Source of the DNA: Synaphobranchus kaupii
Lineage: Eukaryota; Chordata; Actinopteri; Anguilliformes; Synaphobranchidae
Length of the DNA stretch: 64,000 bases
NCBI GenBank assembly: GCA_029718625.1
Contig: CM056383.1
Coordinates: 72,075,495 to 72,139,494 of the forward strand
Reading direction: 5' to 3'
In this document: positions 1 through 11,655 of the stretch, in pieces
How the letters are laid out: each line of letters opens with the position of its first letter
Numbering within the stretch: position 1 is the stretch's first letter
Notes under the pieces: generated by a model
The model's input: only the letters and a program-made list of their open reading frames with translations
Told to the model about the DNA's origin: nothing
The model's database searches: none
Made by a program: the position numbers and the translations under genes

Positions 1-105
1 CAAAACAAACGCCATGACCAATCATTTGTCATGTTATCGGTTTTGCGAGCGCTAAAAGGTTTTGCACACGCTAAAGGTCTTAGTAAATCAGCCCCACTGT
101 GCATA
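1..105. repeat. Truncated copy of a short interspersed repeat (family shared with 24.25 and 27.16 kb)
   Basis: The left edge contains 'ccatgaccaatcatttgtca', 'gctaaaaggttttgcacacg' and 'ggtcttagtaaatcagcccc'. The same blocks recur at 24250-24416 and 27159-27312. The edges read as inverted 'gggcctgatttactaaga' ends, so this is probably a MITE-like element cut by the window edge. Confidence 0.55.
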
Positions 106-882
106 ACCCTTACTATATACAGCACATCATGCACATAAAAAACAGTAGCATTACTGCGCTTGTCATCATTGCACTATATTATGGGCAGTGCTGACAGATA
201 AATTTGCCTGCGTTTGTGGTCGAAAATTAGCTCTGCCCTTTATTTCCTATTGTATCTGTCTGTGGAAGACAAGGGCCTGTATTCAATCTACATTCATCCT
301 TAACTTTGACTTCCAAGGAAACGCAGGCAATACACTGTTTGTTCACAAACTCAATTTGGCGAGCAAGTGTTAAGGATTGTTCAGCTCGCCACAGCATGTT
401 TAAGGACAAATGCTGATTGAATCCTGGCCAAGGGGTGAGGGTTTGGATTGGGGGAAGTCCTTTCTCTTATTCCGTCTCAATTACTTCCTGCCTTTGAAGG
501 GGTGAATCTCTTGCCCACGATTCAGTTAAGAGTTCATTTCCAGGGTGTCCCGCAGATTTTTGACTGTCAACGGAATCTATTGCTCAATTGCTGTCAGTGT
601 GGTTTTGTAAGCTGCCTGCTATGCTACTGGGTGCGTTAAGCAGCTGAGCTTTTGCTCAGAGCGCACTTAACGGTTTGCTCAGTTTCGCTCACTCTGAGCT
701 ACTCAGAGCATTGCTGAGCACTTTTGGATGTGGATCAGAGAGGAGCAATACGGAAGTACGTTGTTATTTTTACAAACACGGTTGTTGACAGTTGCTCAGC
801 GCTCACGTAGAGCAGAACGTTAAGGGATTCAAAAATCCGCTCAGTGCTCACACTGAGCATTCTCACCATGAGTTACTCGGTT
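106..882. other. Non-coding stretch, nothing recognised
   Basis: Only short unsupported ORFs occur. At 640-870 the words 'gctcag', 'gagcac' and 'ctgagc' recur many times in both orientations, probably a decayed repeat. No pikfyve exon beyond the one ending at 1885 was found here; the FYVE-domain exons should lie left of the window. Confidence 0.4.
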
Positions 883-890
883 ATTTAACG

Positions 891-1618
891 CAGTGGTTCT
901 CAACCCTGGTCCTGGGGACCCCCTGTGTATGCTGGTTTTCGTTCCAACCACAATTGCAATACCAGAATTTTAACAAGCTGTTATTTTTTCTTAATTAGGT
1001 GTTTTTATTGTATAGAGAGAACACTTTAAACTCTTTACTCTCTTAAGCCACGTTATGTTAGCAATAGCTATGCATGCTTTGAAGAAAAAAAATGTTCGTT
1101 ATGCTTATTGTGTTATATTGCAAACAATTACAAAGAAGAGGTAAGAACTCAGGTGAATAGGCTCCTAATTAGGTAATTGAACACAAGTTTAAGTTCCTTC
1201 ATAATTTTTTCCTTAAACTTGTTAACACAATGCAGGTTTGGCTTGTTATCATTTGCGTTGTCTTTGAATTCTTCATTATTTACCAAACGGTTAGTTTTAG
1301 TGGCCATGTGTCCACAATTTCACCAATTATGAGCCAATTGATTCACCTCAGTCTTTAATTTGATCAGTTAAAACATTTTTTACCTCCTTTTAATTGTTTA
1401 CAATACAGCACAATGTGAATATTGGACTTTTATTCTTCATGGCATGCATAGCTATAACTAACATAATGTGGCTTAAGAATGTAAATAATCCCTCTAAACA
1501 TCAAAAACACCTAATTAAGAAAAATTAACAGCTTGTTAAAATTCAAGTATTGCAATTGTGGTTGGAACGAAAACCAGCATACACAGGGGGTCCCCAGGAC
1601 CAGGGTTGAGAACCACTG
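891..1618. mobile_element. hAT-type MITE with 8-bp target-site duplication
   Basis: The ends are inverted repeats beginning 'cagtggttctcaaccctggt', with homology running about 170 bp inward on each side ('gttccaaccacaattgcaat', 'cacctaattaagaaaaatta'). The element is flanked by the 8-bp direct repeat ATTTAACG at 883-890 and 1619-1626. An 8-bp duplication with CAGTGG... ends is the hAT signature. There is no transposase ORF, so it is non-autonomous. Confidence 0.85.
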
Positions 1619-1632
1619 ATTTAACGCACCCA

Positions 1633-1884
1633 CTGTTATCCGTTAGCGTGGCTAGAACCATGTTATGCTACTGTTATCCGTTAGCGTGGCTCAAACCATG
1701 CTATGCTACTGTTATCCGTTAGCATGGCTTGAACCATGCTATGCTACTGTTATCCGTTAGCATGGCTCGAACCATGCTATGCTACTGTTATCCGTTAGCG
1801 TGGCTCGAACCATATTATGCTACTGTTATCCATTAGCGTGGCTTGAACCATGCTATGCTACTGTTATCCGTTAGCGTGGCTAAC
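1633..1884. repeat. 38-bp minisatellite abutting a pikfyve splice donor
   Basis: About seven head-to-tail copies of a 38-bp unit containing 'ctgttatccgttagcgtggc' and 'gaaccatgctatgcta', with scattered substitutions. The last unit runs into the 5' splice site of pikfyve coding exon 3 (GTTAGC on the minus strand), so the donor is itself part of the repeat unit. Confidence 0.9.
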
Positions 1885-2009
1885 CTGGCTCTTTCCCTCC
1901 ATGATCTCCTTCAGTCTCTTGAGGGCGGTGCGGAGCTGAACGGCTGTTCGGGGGTCATGGCTCCCGAGGGGGGCTTCCGACTTCCTACGGCCCTCTGGGA
2001 CACACAAAG

Positions 2010-2055
<46 letters not shown>

Positions 2056-5000
2056 GCACACTCAGTACTGCAGCACACCACACTGCAAGGGGCAGTGTAT
2101 CAGTTGCACATCAGCCATGTTAGAGGGCACAGCAACAATAGCAGCAGTCTAAGACTTTATTTTAGCTCGCTATTATGTAGACTATACAATGCTTCTGTCA
2201 GCAGTACTTTCCAACATTCATAAGCATTCATAGCCTCCTATGGTAACTTCCAGAGCATCTTAGTCTTAAGTATTTACCTGACAAGTTTATGTCAGCTGTT
2301 ATTAGCAGGCATGGATGTTAACTAGCCTTAAAAACCATATGTGGATTATGTAATGCAATGCTTATGAAGCTTCCCTATTGGTCAAATAATTGGGCAGCTC
2401 AAACCATGTAAATATACACATTTGCCTTGAAACATAAAACTACATAACAGTAAAAAAATGTTGAGAATACATCCTAAAAGACAGGAAAGGCCAAAGGGGA
2501 CATTAACTGCATCCTTCTATACCCGATGCATTTCCTTCTATACCCGATGCATTTCCTTCTATACCCGATGCATTGACTTGTATTTTGTTAGTAAAAGCAG
2601 CCACACAATAAGCACATGCTAGAGGTGCATAAAACCCACTCAACTCAAAACCCATTCATCAAAACTCAGGTTAAACGGAATCCCGTTGCTCGGCAACACT
2701 GCACGCCAAACCATTCTAGAATATTCACCAAGAAACAGAGAGAACTCTAAGCACTGCCTGAACGCAAAGCCATACAGAGGATCCCGGAGCCCATCAGCTC
2801 CCCACTCCACTGCTGAAATAGAAAATAAAATTTAAAAAATTATAATAATCTGCCCCCTCCCCCCTTCGCATTTGAGATTCTTCTGGAATCCCACTGAAGA
2901 AAAAACTAAAATGCAACAAAATTCTAATTTGCAAGCCCTAAATTTTCACTCGCCTATATTTAGCCGTGGTTTCAGAACCAGCCCGTAATGCCGTTATTTT
3001 TACCTCAGCAAATTTGCGTTTCTGCCCACGCTTTCCTTTCGCCACAAACCCGTTTGTCAGTGAATTCTGATACCTGTATTTGTAGCTGACTGAAACAGCG
3101 GGAATGAAAATAAAGATGCAATCGTCATCATCATCACTTCGATTATCCTCCAATCCGGCCTCTTCCACCAGCTACAATCCAAACGTTATTTTCTAGCAGG
3201 AATAGGTCTCCTGTGGGAGATGCGAACAGAGCCGGCAGTAAAGACATGAGACCGTGGAGCTCTGATCCTCCAGAGTGGGCGGGGCCTAAGGCCTGAGGCC
3301 TTAATCACCACAATGCTGACCTTTTCTCTCCCACTGTCTCTGAACACAGTGAGTAATCGCGGCTCTGTTGATCAGGTCAGAAGCATACCCTCTGTCGCAA
3401 CGTTTGAACACTGACGGCTGTTGTGTTCATCAGGACGCCTACTTAAAAAAATTTTTTTTAAAAAGAAATGTCACTGGGGACTTTTCCATTCAGACTACAG
3501 AGCTGGGTGCTGCCGGGCAGCTGATGTTATTAAAGAGGCAAGAAACACTTTCCAGGAGCTCCGATTCCAAGGGCCCTGACTGACAGGGGGCCTTCAAAAG
3601 ATTGTGCTGTAATTGTGCAGGGACTGGGTGGCCTGGGGCGGAGGGGGGCCCAATGTGAGATCCTTTCATGGGGCCCAAATATCCCTGGTGGCGCCCCTGT
3701 TTACAAGAACATAGGTTTTCAGTAGCCTCACTGGGTGCCTGTGCCTGCCTGTGTCTGTGCCTGCCTGTGTCTGTGCCTGCCTGTGTCTGTGCCTGCCTGT
3801 GTCTGTGCCTGCCTGTGTCTGTGCCTGCCTGTGTCTGTGCCTGCCTGTGTCTGTGACTGCCTGTGTCTGTGCCTGCCTGTGTCTGTGCCTGCCTGTGTCG
3901 GTGCCTGCCTGTGTCTGTGACTGCCTGTGTCTGTGCCTGCCTGTGTCTGTGCCTGTCTGCGTCTGTTCAGCCCTCTCACACAGTGACCGTGCAGCACAGT
4001 GAACGAACTTCAGGGTGAAAATAAACGCAGGTTGACACAGTAAGCGCTTTGGAGGATGTACAGGTATGTGCTGGCCTGGGTTCTCCTGAACTGAGAGCGG
4101 ACACTGCAGTGATGAGGATACAAACTGATTAAAAAATATTTCAGAGAAGAAAAAACAATAACGGATTTTGTTATAATTTGTCTTATAAACACATCAGCAC
4201 TGGGAGGCCTTTGGCCTACATCGCAGAGTCCAGTCTTATATACATATCAGCACTGGGAGGCCTTCGGCCTACACTGCAGAGTCCAGTCTGAGTTGACTTG
4301 AGCCAGGCTACGAAAACTACACTGTGCATCCAAGAAATGTTTCCCCACACCATATCTAGGGGGAAATTACACCAGCCTCTTTCAGTGAGGTATACAACGA
4401 AAGAATAATAAATATCTGTGCGCATAAACAAACACTTGTTGGTCAGACATTAAATATTCAACAGCAATTTCAAGATAACTAATAACAATACAGTGAAGAA
4501 GCCTCTGAGATGTAGGCCTTGCCTACCTTAATTCTTGCACCATAAAACCCTGTTATTTTGGTTATAGATTATAACAGCACAAAACCTGAAATACCAGTTA
4601 ATCTGTGCATACATTTACTTGGTGTAACTTGAAAATAAACACAATCAATGTTTTACGTGGCCAATTCAGCTGTGTACAGAATTACTTAGAGTTATAACCA
4701 AAGAGTTCATTTCAGGGTGAGAGTCTGTGTAAGAGTCTGTATATGGAGTTCACGTTAAGCCAACAACACCCAATAAAACACTCCACTAAACAAAGTGTAA
4801 TTGAGCTGAATGGACTAGTCTATCTCTCTCAAAGCCTCAGTTAAATCCATGTTTTAAAAATATAGCCTGTTTTAATAATGATAGCAGAGTAGAATCTATC
4901 ATCTAATTATTTTCAATACTGCACAATCAAAGAGTTACCCCTGCTGGCCAGCATTCAAGCCTGCATATATAGCAAAAGCATCTGAAAGATGTTAACAGGG

Positions 5001-5508
5001 AAATAAAGCAAGTAAAGCAAGTTACCCTGAGTAGAAGCTAGTGTTGAAGTAGGAAGAATTCATTCTACTTTATTAGCCAAAAGGACTTGTGATTCGCCGT
5101 ATTCGCTTGGCCAATGCGTCTCACAGGAATTTGTTTAAAATAATCATTTGAATATCACCTGAAGTTAGCAGTGTCACCACATACCAATATATCAAATCAA
5201 TAAAGACTGCTCTCCTTATCCATAGTTCATATTTAGCTTCCTTTGAAAAACCTGTCCTCTATATTTTACTGCATATTTTCAGTGCCCAGCAGTGACTCTG
5301 TACATTTGCCCCTGGTATGGCTGGCTGTCCTGATTGGCTTAAATAACTGATTTTATTTACAGCACAAAGATGATAGAATGAGCTGCAATTGCATCATATG
5401 CAATGAATTAAGTACAAAGTACAGGTTACAGTTCACACCTAATCACACTAACGTAGTTTCAAGTCAATTCCACATGAAAGAACCTGAATCTCTGTATTTG
5501 TATTTGTA

Positions 5509-5578
<70 letters not shown>

Positions 5579-5669
5579 CGCGTATGTGTTTTGTGTGTGC
5601 GTGTGTGTGTGCGTGTGTGCGCGTATGTGTTTGTGTGTGTGTGCGTGCGTGCATGCATGTGTGTTTGAG

Positions 5670-5710
<41 letters not shown>

Positions 5711-8417
5711 GCGAGTGTGAGAATGTGAACGTGAGCGTGTGCGTGTGTGTTTGATTGTGCGGGTGCGTGTGTGTAGAGCCGGTACCTGATGCAGTGGAGG
5801 TTCGGCGGAGCAGCTCGGGGGGGTGCTGTTTCCTGTGGGTCCCCGAGACGTGGAGAGCGTGGGACGGACTGGACCAGCTGCTCCGGTCCCTCTGAGGAGA
5901 CGTCACTGGCACCTCCGTCTTTTCTGCCACCGAGGGGGGGCGTACCTCATCTGAGTACAGACCAATCAGCACAGCACGATTACACCTCATAACCAATCAC
6001 CACAGCACGATTACATCTCTCAACCAATCAGCACAGCAGGACTACACCTCATAACCAATCACCAGAGCAAGACTACACCTCACAATCAATCACCACAGCA
6101 CGATTACACCTCTCAACCAATCAGCACAGTAGGACTACACCTCATAACCAATCACCAGAGCAGGACTACACCTCATAACCAATCACCAGAGCAGGACTAC
6201 ACCTCACAACCAATCACCACAGTATGATTACACCTCACAACCAATCACCACAGCACGATTACACCTCTCAACCAATCACCACAGCACGATTACACCTCAT
6301 AACCAATCACCACAGCAGGACTACACCTCACAATCACCAGAGCAGGACTACACCTCACAACCAATCACCACAGCACAATTACACCTCATAACCAATCACC
6401 ACAGCAAGATAAACCTCACAACCAATTACCACAGCACGATTACACCCCACAACCAATCACCACAGCAGAAATACACCTCACAACCAATCAAAAAACAACC
6501 AATCACGACAGCAGAAATACACCTCACAACCAATCAGCACAGCAGGATTAAACCTCACAAACAATCACAAAGAACACAATAGGATCTATGACAGTGTCTA
6601 ATGGTGAACACCGTCTGAAGTGTTTACGTAGCCGGCCCATAATCTTTGAGGAAGTAATATTCTACCAATGTTGGGGTTTAAACACTGAAGCTGTGAAAGT
6701 GTTTCCCTTTTTTTTTTTTTTATCTCAGTTTCTGTTTCCACCCTTCACACACAGCCTTACAGTCTGTTCTCCTGGCCTTACAGTCTGTTCTCCTGTCCTT
6801 ACAGTCTGTTCTCCTGGCCTTACAGTCTGTTCTCCTGGCCTTACAGTCTGTTCTCCTGGCCTTACAGTCTGTTCTCCTGGCCTTACAGTCTGTTCTCCTG
6901 GCCTTACAGTCTGTTCTCCCGTCTTTACAGTCTGTTCTCCCGTCTTTACAGTCTGTTCCCCTGGCCTTACAGTCTGTTCTCCCGGCCTTACAGTTTGTTC
7001 TCCTGGCCTTACAGATATACACCTGTTTTTTTAGGCAACATGTTAAATATTTGAATTTACTAAAAATAAATTGTGGATGTTTAAGATGTCAGAAAGATCC
7101 TTCTACAGACGGGAGGGAGGAGGGAGGCCAGAAAATGGAGGGAAAAGTTTGAATTAAGAAATTGGGACATTAAGTAATAAGCCCTTTAACTGTATCATCA
7201 GTAACACTGAGTAAATATGCAATTAGTTCTTTTTTTAAGACTGCTGAACTTAACTTTTTTGACTGTGCGTGTAATTTGTTTGTACCTACATTTACATTCT
7301 ACATTTTGGGCATTTCGGAGACGTTCTTATCCAGAGCGACTTTTAACCAATGAGTACAAACGAAGACAAGGCCTAAATGAATAAATGACCAACATCCCAA
7401 GCAGTGATCAATGAGCAGTGATCAATGAGCAGTGCAATGATCAGGCCATAACACCCCAGCGATAGCTAATCCTTTGTCACTAGAATGAACACGTGGAAGG
7501 GACGGTGGAGAGAGGACTTGTACTATAAACCATTCTCCACTTCTCATTCCCCTCTGGATCTGTGAGCGTTTAGTCGCTGCCATTTTAAACTGAAATAAAT
7601 TCAGTCCTTCCGGAAGGAGCCGGGCCAGAGGGCCAGAGGGCTGTCGAGCTTCATTATGTCCTTTCCTTCACTGTGGTCTGACAAGGCCAGACGAGGTCAC
7701 TGGAGGTTCGGGAAGTGGAGGCACATGACTGCACAATGTCCCATGAGCGTCACCCTCTGCCAGACTCCCATGCATGAGAAGAACACTGTCACATGACTCA
7801 CTGTCACATGACCTTTCCAGTTTCCCTCTTCCAATGAATCACTGGAGGCTGCTCGGGCAGATAACGGGTCACATGGACTCATGTGGCTACCTGGGAACTA
7901 CATGGGAGTTTATGGATAACCGGCTACACTTAGATAATGATGTCAGCTCAGCTGCTGCAATAGCACCATCATTATCACTGGGAAAAACACTTTTACTGTT
8001 TCCGCACTAGTTTTACGGTTTACTGACTTTACTGATTATTTTTTGCTTGTTTTTGTACGTAATGGCAGGGGTGCAGAGAACAGCACAAACTGTGGAAAAG
8101 AACGACACGTATGTCCGATTCTACAAATCTGACATCGCCACATAATTACCAGTGTTTAACAATTAATTACACGTTCAATGCCTTAACCTGAAACTCATAA
8201 CCACACAAAAAATCATTCTGTAGCTAAAATGAGACCTAAATGTTTGTGTTCCAATAGTGCTGTTTCATGTGTCTAACTACAAATGCACACAATATATCAT
8301 ATTTATTTATTGTAAATACATAAATGCATTTTAAGCTGGGTGGAAAGTTTTTGTTTCCGTAAGGAAAGTTGTGTTGTGTAAGCATATGTCTGTGTGTGCA
8401 TGTGTGTGTGTGTGTGT

Positions 8418-8448
<31 letters not shown>

Positions 8449-8691
8449 AGTCTGTGCGCATGTATATTTACGTGCACATGTGTGTGCCTGCGGGTGTGCA
8501 TACGTGCGTGTGTGTGCGCATGTGTGTGTGTCTGTTTACGTGCACGTGTGTGTAGTGTATACGTGCGTGTGTGTCTGAGGGTGTGCATACGTGCGTACGT
8601 GTGGTGTGCGCGTGTGTGGGTGGTGTATACGTGTGTGTGTGTGTGTGTGAGTGGATGCTGTATATGTGTGTGTGTGGTGTGTGTGTGTGTG

Positions 8692-8726
<35 letters not shown>

Positions 8727-8766
8727 AGAGTGGATGCTGTATGTGTGTGTGTGTGTGAGTGGATGC

Positions 8767-8837
<71 letters not shown>

Positions 8838-8866
8838 GTGTATATGTGTGTGTGTGTGTGTGTGGG

Positions 8867-8909
<43 letters not shown>

Positions 8910-8946
8910 TGGATGCTGTATATGTGTGTGTGTGTGTGTGTGTGGG

Positions 8947-8977
<31 letters not shown>

Positions 8978-8979
8978 GG

Positions 8980-9012
<33 letters not shown>

Positions 9013-9238
9013 GTGTATATGTGTGTGTCTCGGTGTCCCATCCCTCCCTACCTTTACTGAAGCGGAAGAGGCTGACGAAGGAGCTGTATGCGGACCGGAG
9101 GGGGGGCTCCTCCTGCTCGGGGGTCAGCGGCTTAAAATGTGTCAGGTGGGAGGGGCTACGGGGCAGGGGGGGTGGTGGCTCGGCGCTCCACTCCAGCGTG
9201 GAGGAAGAGGAAGAGGAGGACTTATCGTCAGCAGCCAT
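1885..9238 (-). CDS. pikfyve: PIKFYVE, 1-phosphatidylinositol 3-phosphate 5-kinase: N-terminal three coding exons (partial gene)
   Basis: PIKfyve is the endosomal FYVE-domain lipid kinase that makes PI(3,5)P2 from PI3P. Only the start of the gene is here. By eye the coding exons on the minus strand are 9238-9052 (with a splice acceptor at 9249, so the exon begins at 9248), 5950-5786 and 1994-1885. They are in phases 1, 1, 0 and total 462 nt, 154 codons. Diagnostic peptides are MAADDKSSS at the start, then [20 protein letters not shown] and [14 protein letters not shown] in exon 1. Exon 3 has [12 protein letters not shown] and [13 protein letters not shown], which match the vertebrate PIKFYVE N-terminus as I know it. 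The middle exon ([30 protein letters not shown]) is less conserved and was placed by phase and sites. FYVE, DEP, chaperonin-like and kinase domains lie beyond position 1. Every junction here borders a tandem repeat. A non-coding first exon near 13.7 kb is possible. Confidence 0.88.
2014..2053. repeat. (CA)n microsatellite next to pikfyve exon-3 acceptor
   Basis: Twenty uninterrupted CA units, reading as (TG)n on the coding strand, end about 20 bp upstream of the acceptor CCAG/AGGG at 1994/1995. The TG tract therefore occupies the place of the polypyrimidine tract. Confidence 0.95.
2054..3734. other. pikfyve intron, mostly unique, with a 21-bp triplication
   Basis: This is intron between coding exons 2 and 3. 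Three tandem copies of a 21-bp unit ('ccttctatacccgatgcatt') lie at about 2513-2575. I see nothing else recognisable. Confidence 0.5.
3735..3965. repeat. 16-bp minisatellite (tgcctgcctgtgtctg)n
   Basis: About 14 tandem copies of a 16-bp unit with occasional substitutions. The period is not a multiple of three, so open frames appear in several registers; these are not genes. Confidence 0.95.
4188..4290. repeat. Two-copy direct duplication, ~51 bp
   Basis: 'cagcactgggaggccttygg' followed by 'cagagtccagtct' occurs twice in tandem with a few differences. It lies in the pikfyve intron. The flanking DNA from 4290 to 5500 shows no recognisable feature. Confidence 0.8.
5496..5775. repeat. (GT)n compound microsatellite at pikfyve exon-2 donor
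   Basis: A long (GT)n run (about 5513-5575) passes into GTGC/GTAT-interrupted repeats ending about 10 bp from the exon-2 donor (exon end 5786). On the coding strand it is (CA)n, a known class of intronic binding sites for hnRNP L. Confidence 0.95.
5951..6575. repeat. ~31-bp minisatellite with CCAAT cores, abutting pikfyve exon-2 acceptor
   Basis: About 20 units of 'aaccaatcaccacagcacga' plus 'ttacacctcat', some shortened. The final 'cctcat' of the unit is also the 5' end of exon 2 (5945-5950), so the array appears to have grown outward from the splice acceptor. Each unit carries a CCAAT motif. Confidence 0.9.
6755..7013. repeat. 21-bp minisatellite (ccttacagtctgttctcctgg)n
   Basis: About 12 tandem 21-bp units with minor variants in the pikfyve intron. 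Because 21 is a multiple of three, it gives a repetitive open frame on both strands. No start context or homology supports translation. Confidence 0.95.
7285..7385 (-). repeat. SINE/LINE 3'-tail fragment
   Basis: 'tacatttacattctacattt' then 'gacgttcttatccagagcga' is a degenerate reverse complement of the tail 'cgctttggataaaagcgtct' seen at the end of the LINE at 40.6 kb and in the SINEs at 15.0 and 28.7 kb. Confidence 0.6.
7386..8385. other. pikfyve intron, nothing recognised
   Basis: AT-rich unique-looking DNA with short unsupported ORFs. No exon-like homology or repeat family is recognised. Confidence 0.4.
8391..9030. repeat. Very long compound (GT)n array at pikfyve exon-1 donor
   Basis: About 640 bp of (GT)n blocks are separated by recurring 'gtgagtggatgctgtatatg' and 'ggtgtatatg' spacers, so it is both a microsatellite and a higher-order repeat. 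It ends about 20 bp from the splice donor of the first coding exon (exon end 9052). Confidence 0.95.
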
Positions 9239-9260
9239 GTCACTGCTCCTGTGAGACAGA

Positions 9261-9282
9261 CACACACACACACACACACACA
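9261..9282. repeat. (CA)n microsatellite upstream of the first pikfyve coding exon
   Basis: Eleven CA units, (TG)n on the coding strand, lie directly before the pyrimidine-rich acceptor (ctgtctcacag/gagc at 9249/9248). Confidence 0.9.
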
Positions 9283-11080
9283 TAGAGGGGAGTGAGAAAT
9301 GCCAGTGTCCAGCAACATTTTATTTACTATTTCATATTTTATACGTTTATATCACACATACATCTCATTTATTTTCACATTTATCACATTTTATTTGTAG
9401 TAAAAATTGTGTGAATCAATGGAGCATTAATTTGTCTTGGAATATGATTTGAATTATGAATTATGATCTCCCCAACAGACTGAGGCAGAGTGATTCTGTG
9501 CAGCTCTAGTCTAGTGGCCTCAGCCATAGATCTTTCTGGCTTGTTCTCACTGAGTACCTCTGCTGTACGTAAAATAACACTATTCTAGAACGGGTCCTAT
9601 GACATTTAACTTTAAAGTTTTAGCCGTGTAGCACACATAGAGTTCACATTGCCTCCTGGGAGTTTTAAAAAATAAAAAATATTTTTTTACCGCATTGAAT
9701 GAACTCTCCATAACATCATTTTTCATCATCATTTTTTTATTTGTTTATTTTAAACGAAAGGTACTGGGTGATACTGGAACTGGGAATTGAGCAGGGTTTC
9801 AGTCAAACCTACACTGTAACAGGAACGAGGGGTCTTATATGCAAGCGGCACGTTTATAAAGTACGGTAATAAGTGTATAGCGCTGACATGATTTAACCAC
9901 ACATATTTCACTGTAGGGTGATGTGAAAGGCACATCGCTTCACTTGCAAGCTGGAGCTGGTTTCCAGTGCAGGATTCTGGTGCGCAAAGACACTGGCCCC
10001 TTAATGCATCTCACAACATTAACTCAATTGTTGGATGCACAGTGCTGTAGTAGTACCGAGGTCAACCCACATCACTTCAGCCATTCATACTCTGGACAGA
10101 AAACCCAGGAACCAGAATGAAACTAAAACATAATTTCTGTCTTAATTTAAAATGTATTTTTCCTTATAATAATAAAAAATATCAATAAATAATACAGGAT
10201 AATAAATAATTTAGGGTTAAGAAACACAATCAATGAGTAAAATAGGAGTATTTGCTGTGCCACACGACACATGGTTCAGTTTCTCTGAGTTCTTGTTTCG
10301 GTCGAGGGCCCCAGACAGGGCGGATCAGCCTTGAGAGTGTGTAGGTCACATGACCACCCGTGCACATTCTCCGGGAGGGACGCAAGCCCTGCCCATTCCC
10401 AGCAATGTAGCAGGTTATGATCAACGGTCACTGGAGAGAGACCACATGACAGCAATATAATATCAGGAGACAGATATTATATAATATTGTACACCTATAT
10501 CTTCAATGTCAGAGCCAGCCAGCTGTGTCTGATAAAATCCATCCCTCAGTAAGAACATATCCATCCCTCAGTAAGAACATATCCATTTCAGTACTTGATG
10601 TTCACATTCTATCCAATAGTTCTCTTATGCATCACTTTTAGGCGGGAAAATTGTGTTTATTTATTGGTTAAATGCTAAACATTTGCCACCAGATGAATGT
10701 GGCAGTTCTCATAGAGAACTACTGTTCCCAGCATGCACTCTGCAGAAGCTTACTTGTCTGGAAAACAGGGCTTCCAAAACAACAACAAAAAAAAAGGAAC
10801 TGAACTCATCATGCGTTATACACACCCTCTTTCATGGGTGTGGCACAGCAAAATGCTGCTCGATAGTGTTGCAACCAATGGCAAAAAAGCTGCTGGTTAG
10901 CCTAATTAGCACTGAATAGTGGGGGAAAAAACAGACAAACAAAATATACAAAAGACTTTCCTGGCAATTATCTTTCTTATCTGTCAAAAACCAAACACAG
11001 GTACTGCACAAACCACAGGAGTGCGTTACCCAGGTTCAATACTCCCCATCAATGTCTTCTTTTATCCCACCTGAAGAGTT
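9283..11080. other. Non-coding, nothing recognised
   Basis: Probably the large first intron of pikfyve. AT-rich, with only short ORFs lacking family resemblance, and a short duplication 'catccctcagtaagaacata' at about 10541-10570. Confidence 0.4.
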
Positions 11081-11082
11081 GA

Positions 11083-11334
11083 CTACCACCATACTGACTC
11101 CCACCATACTGACTCCCACCATACTGACTACCACCATACTGACTACCACCATACTGACTCCCACCATACTGACTCCCACCATACTGACTACCACCATACT
11201 GACTACCACCATACTGACTCCCACCATACTGACTCCCACCATACTGACTACCACCATACTGACTCCCACCATACTGACTACCACCATACTGACTACCACC
11301 ATACTGACTACCACCATACTGACTACCACCATAC
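11083..11334. repeat. 15-bp minisatellite (accaccatactgact)n
   Basis: About 17 tandem units alternating ACC/CCC variants. The period is a multiple of three, so repetitive frames stay open on both strands (for example QYGGS repeated). Without neighbouring exons or a supported start I do not call a gene. Confidence 0.95.
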
Positions 11335-11574
11335 TTTTTCTCAGAATTAGTTTGCCGTGGAATTTGTCTTAAAAATCCACCTTTCTGCAAGAGGGCTAGA
11401 ATTCCAGTACATTCTGCTTTCATAGCAGCACACATCATGAAAGCATAGTGTCTGCCAAGCCACCTCTTCTGGACAACAGAACCATTGTTAACTTCCACAA
11501 GCAGCATTAGGAGGAGTAAACAAGACAAACAGATAAATCCATGAAGGTTGAAGACCTCCCCACGGTAATTCACA

Positions 11575-11655
11575 TACTCCTATATGTATATATATATTTA
11601 TATATATATTTACATTCCAGTAGTTTTATATATATTTACATTCCAGTAGTTTTTC
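11575..11655. repeat. AT-rich tandem duplication (tatata / acattccagtagttt)
   Basis: TA-rich microsatellite followed by two copies of 'atttacattccagtagtttt' at about 11609-11652. Confidence 0.7.

Noticed and set aside
8331..9295. Long Thr-His and Val-Cys repeat ORFs
   Set aside because: Translation of (CA)n/(GT)n microsatellite DNA. Only 9052-9238 on the minus strand is a real (pikfyve) coding exon.
11036..11573. QYGGS- and MVVVS-type repetitive ORFs
   Set aside because: 15-bp minisatellite keeps frames open. The unique flanking part of the minus-strand frame shows no recognisable domain.
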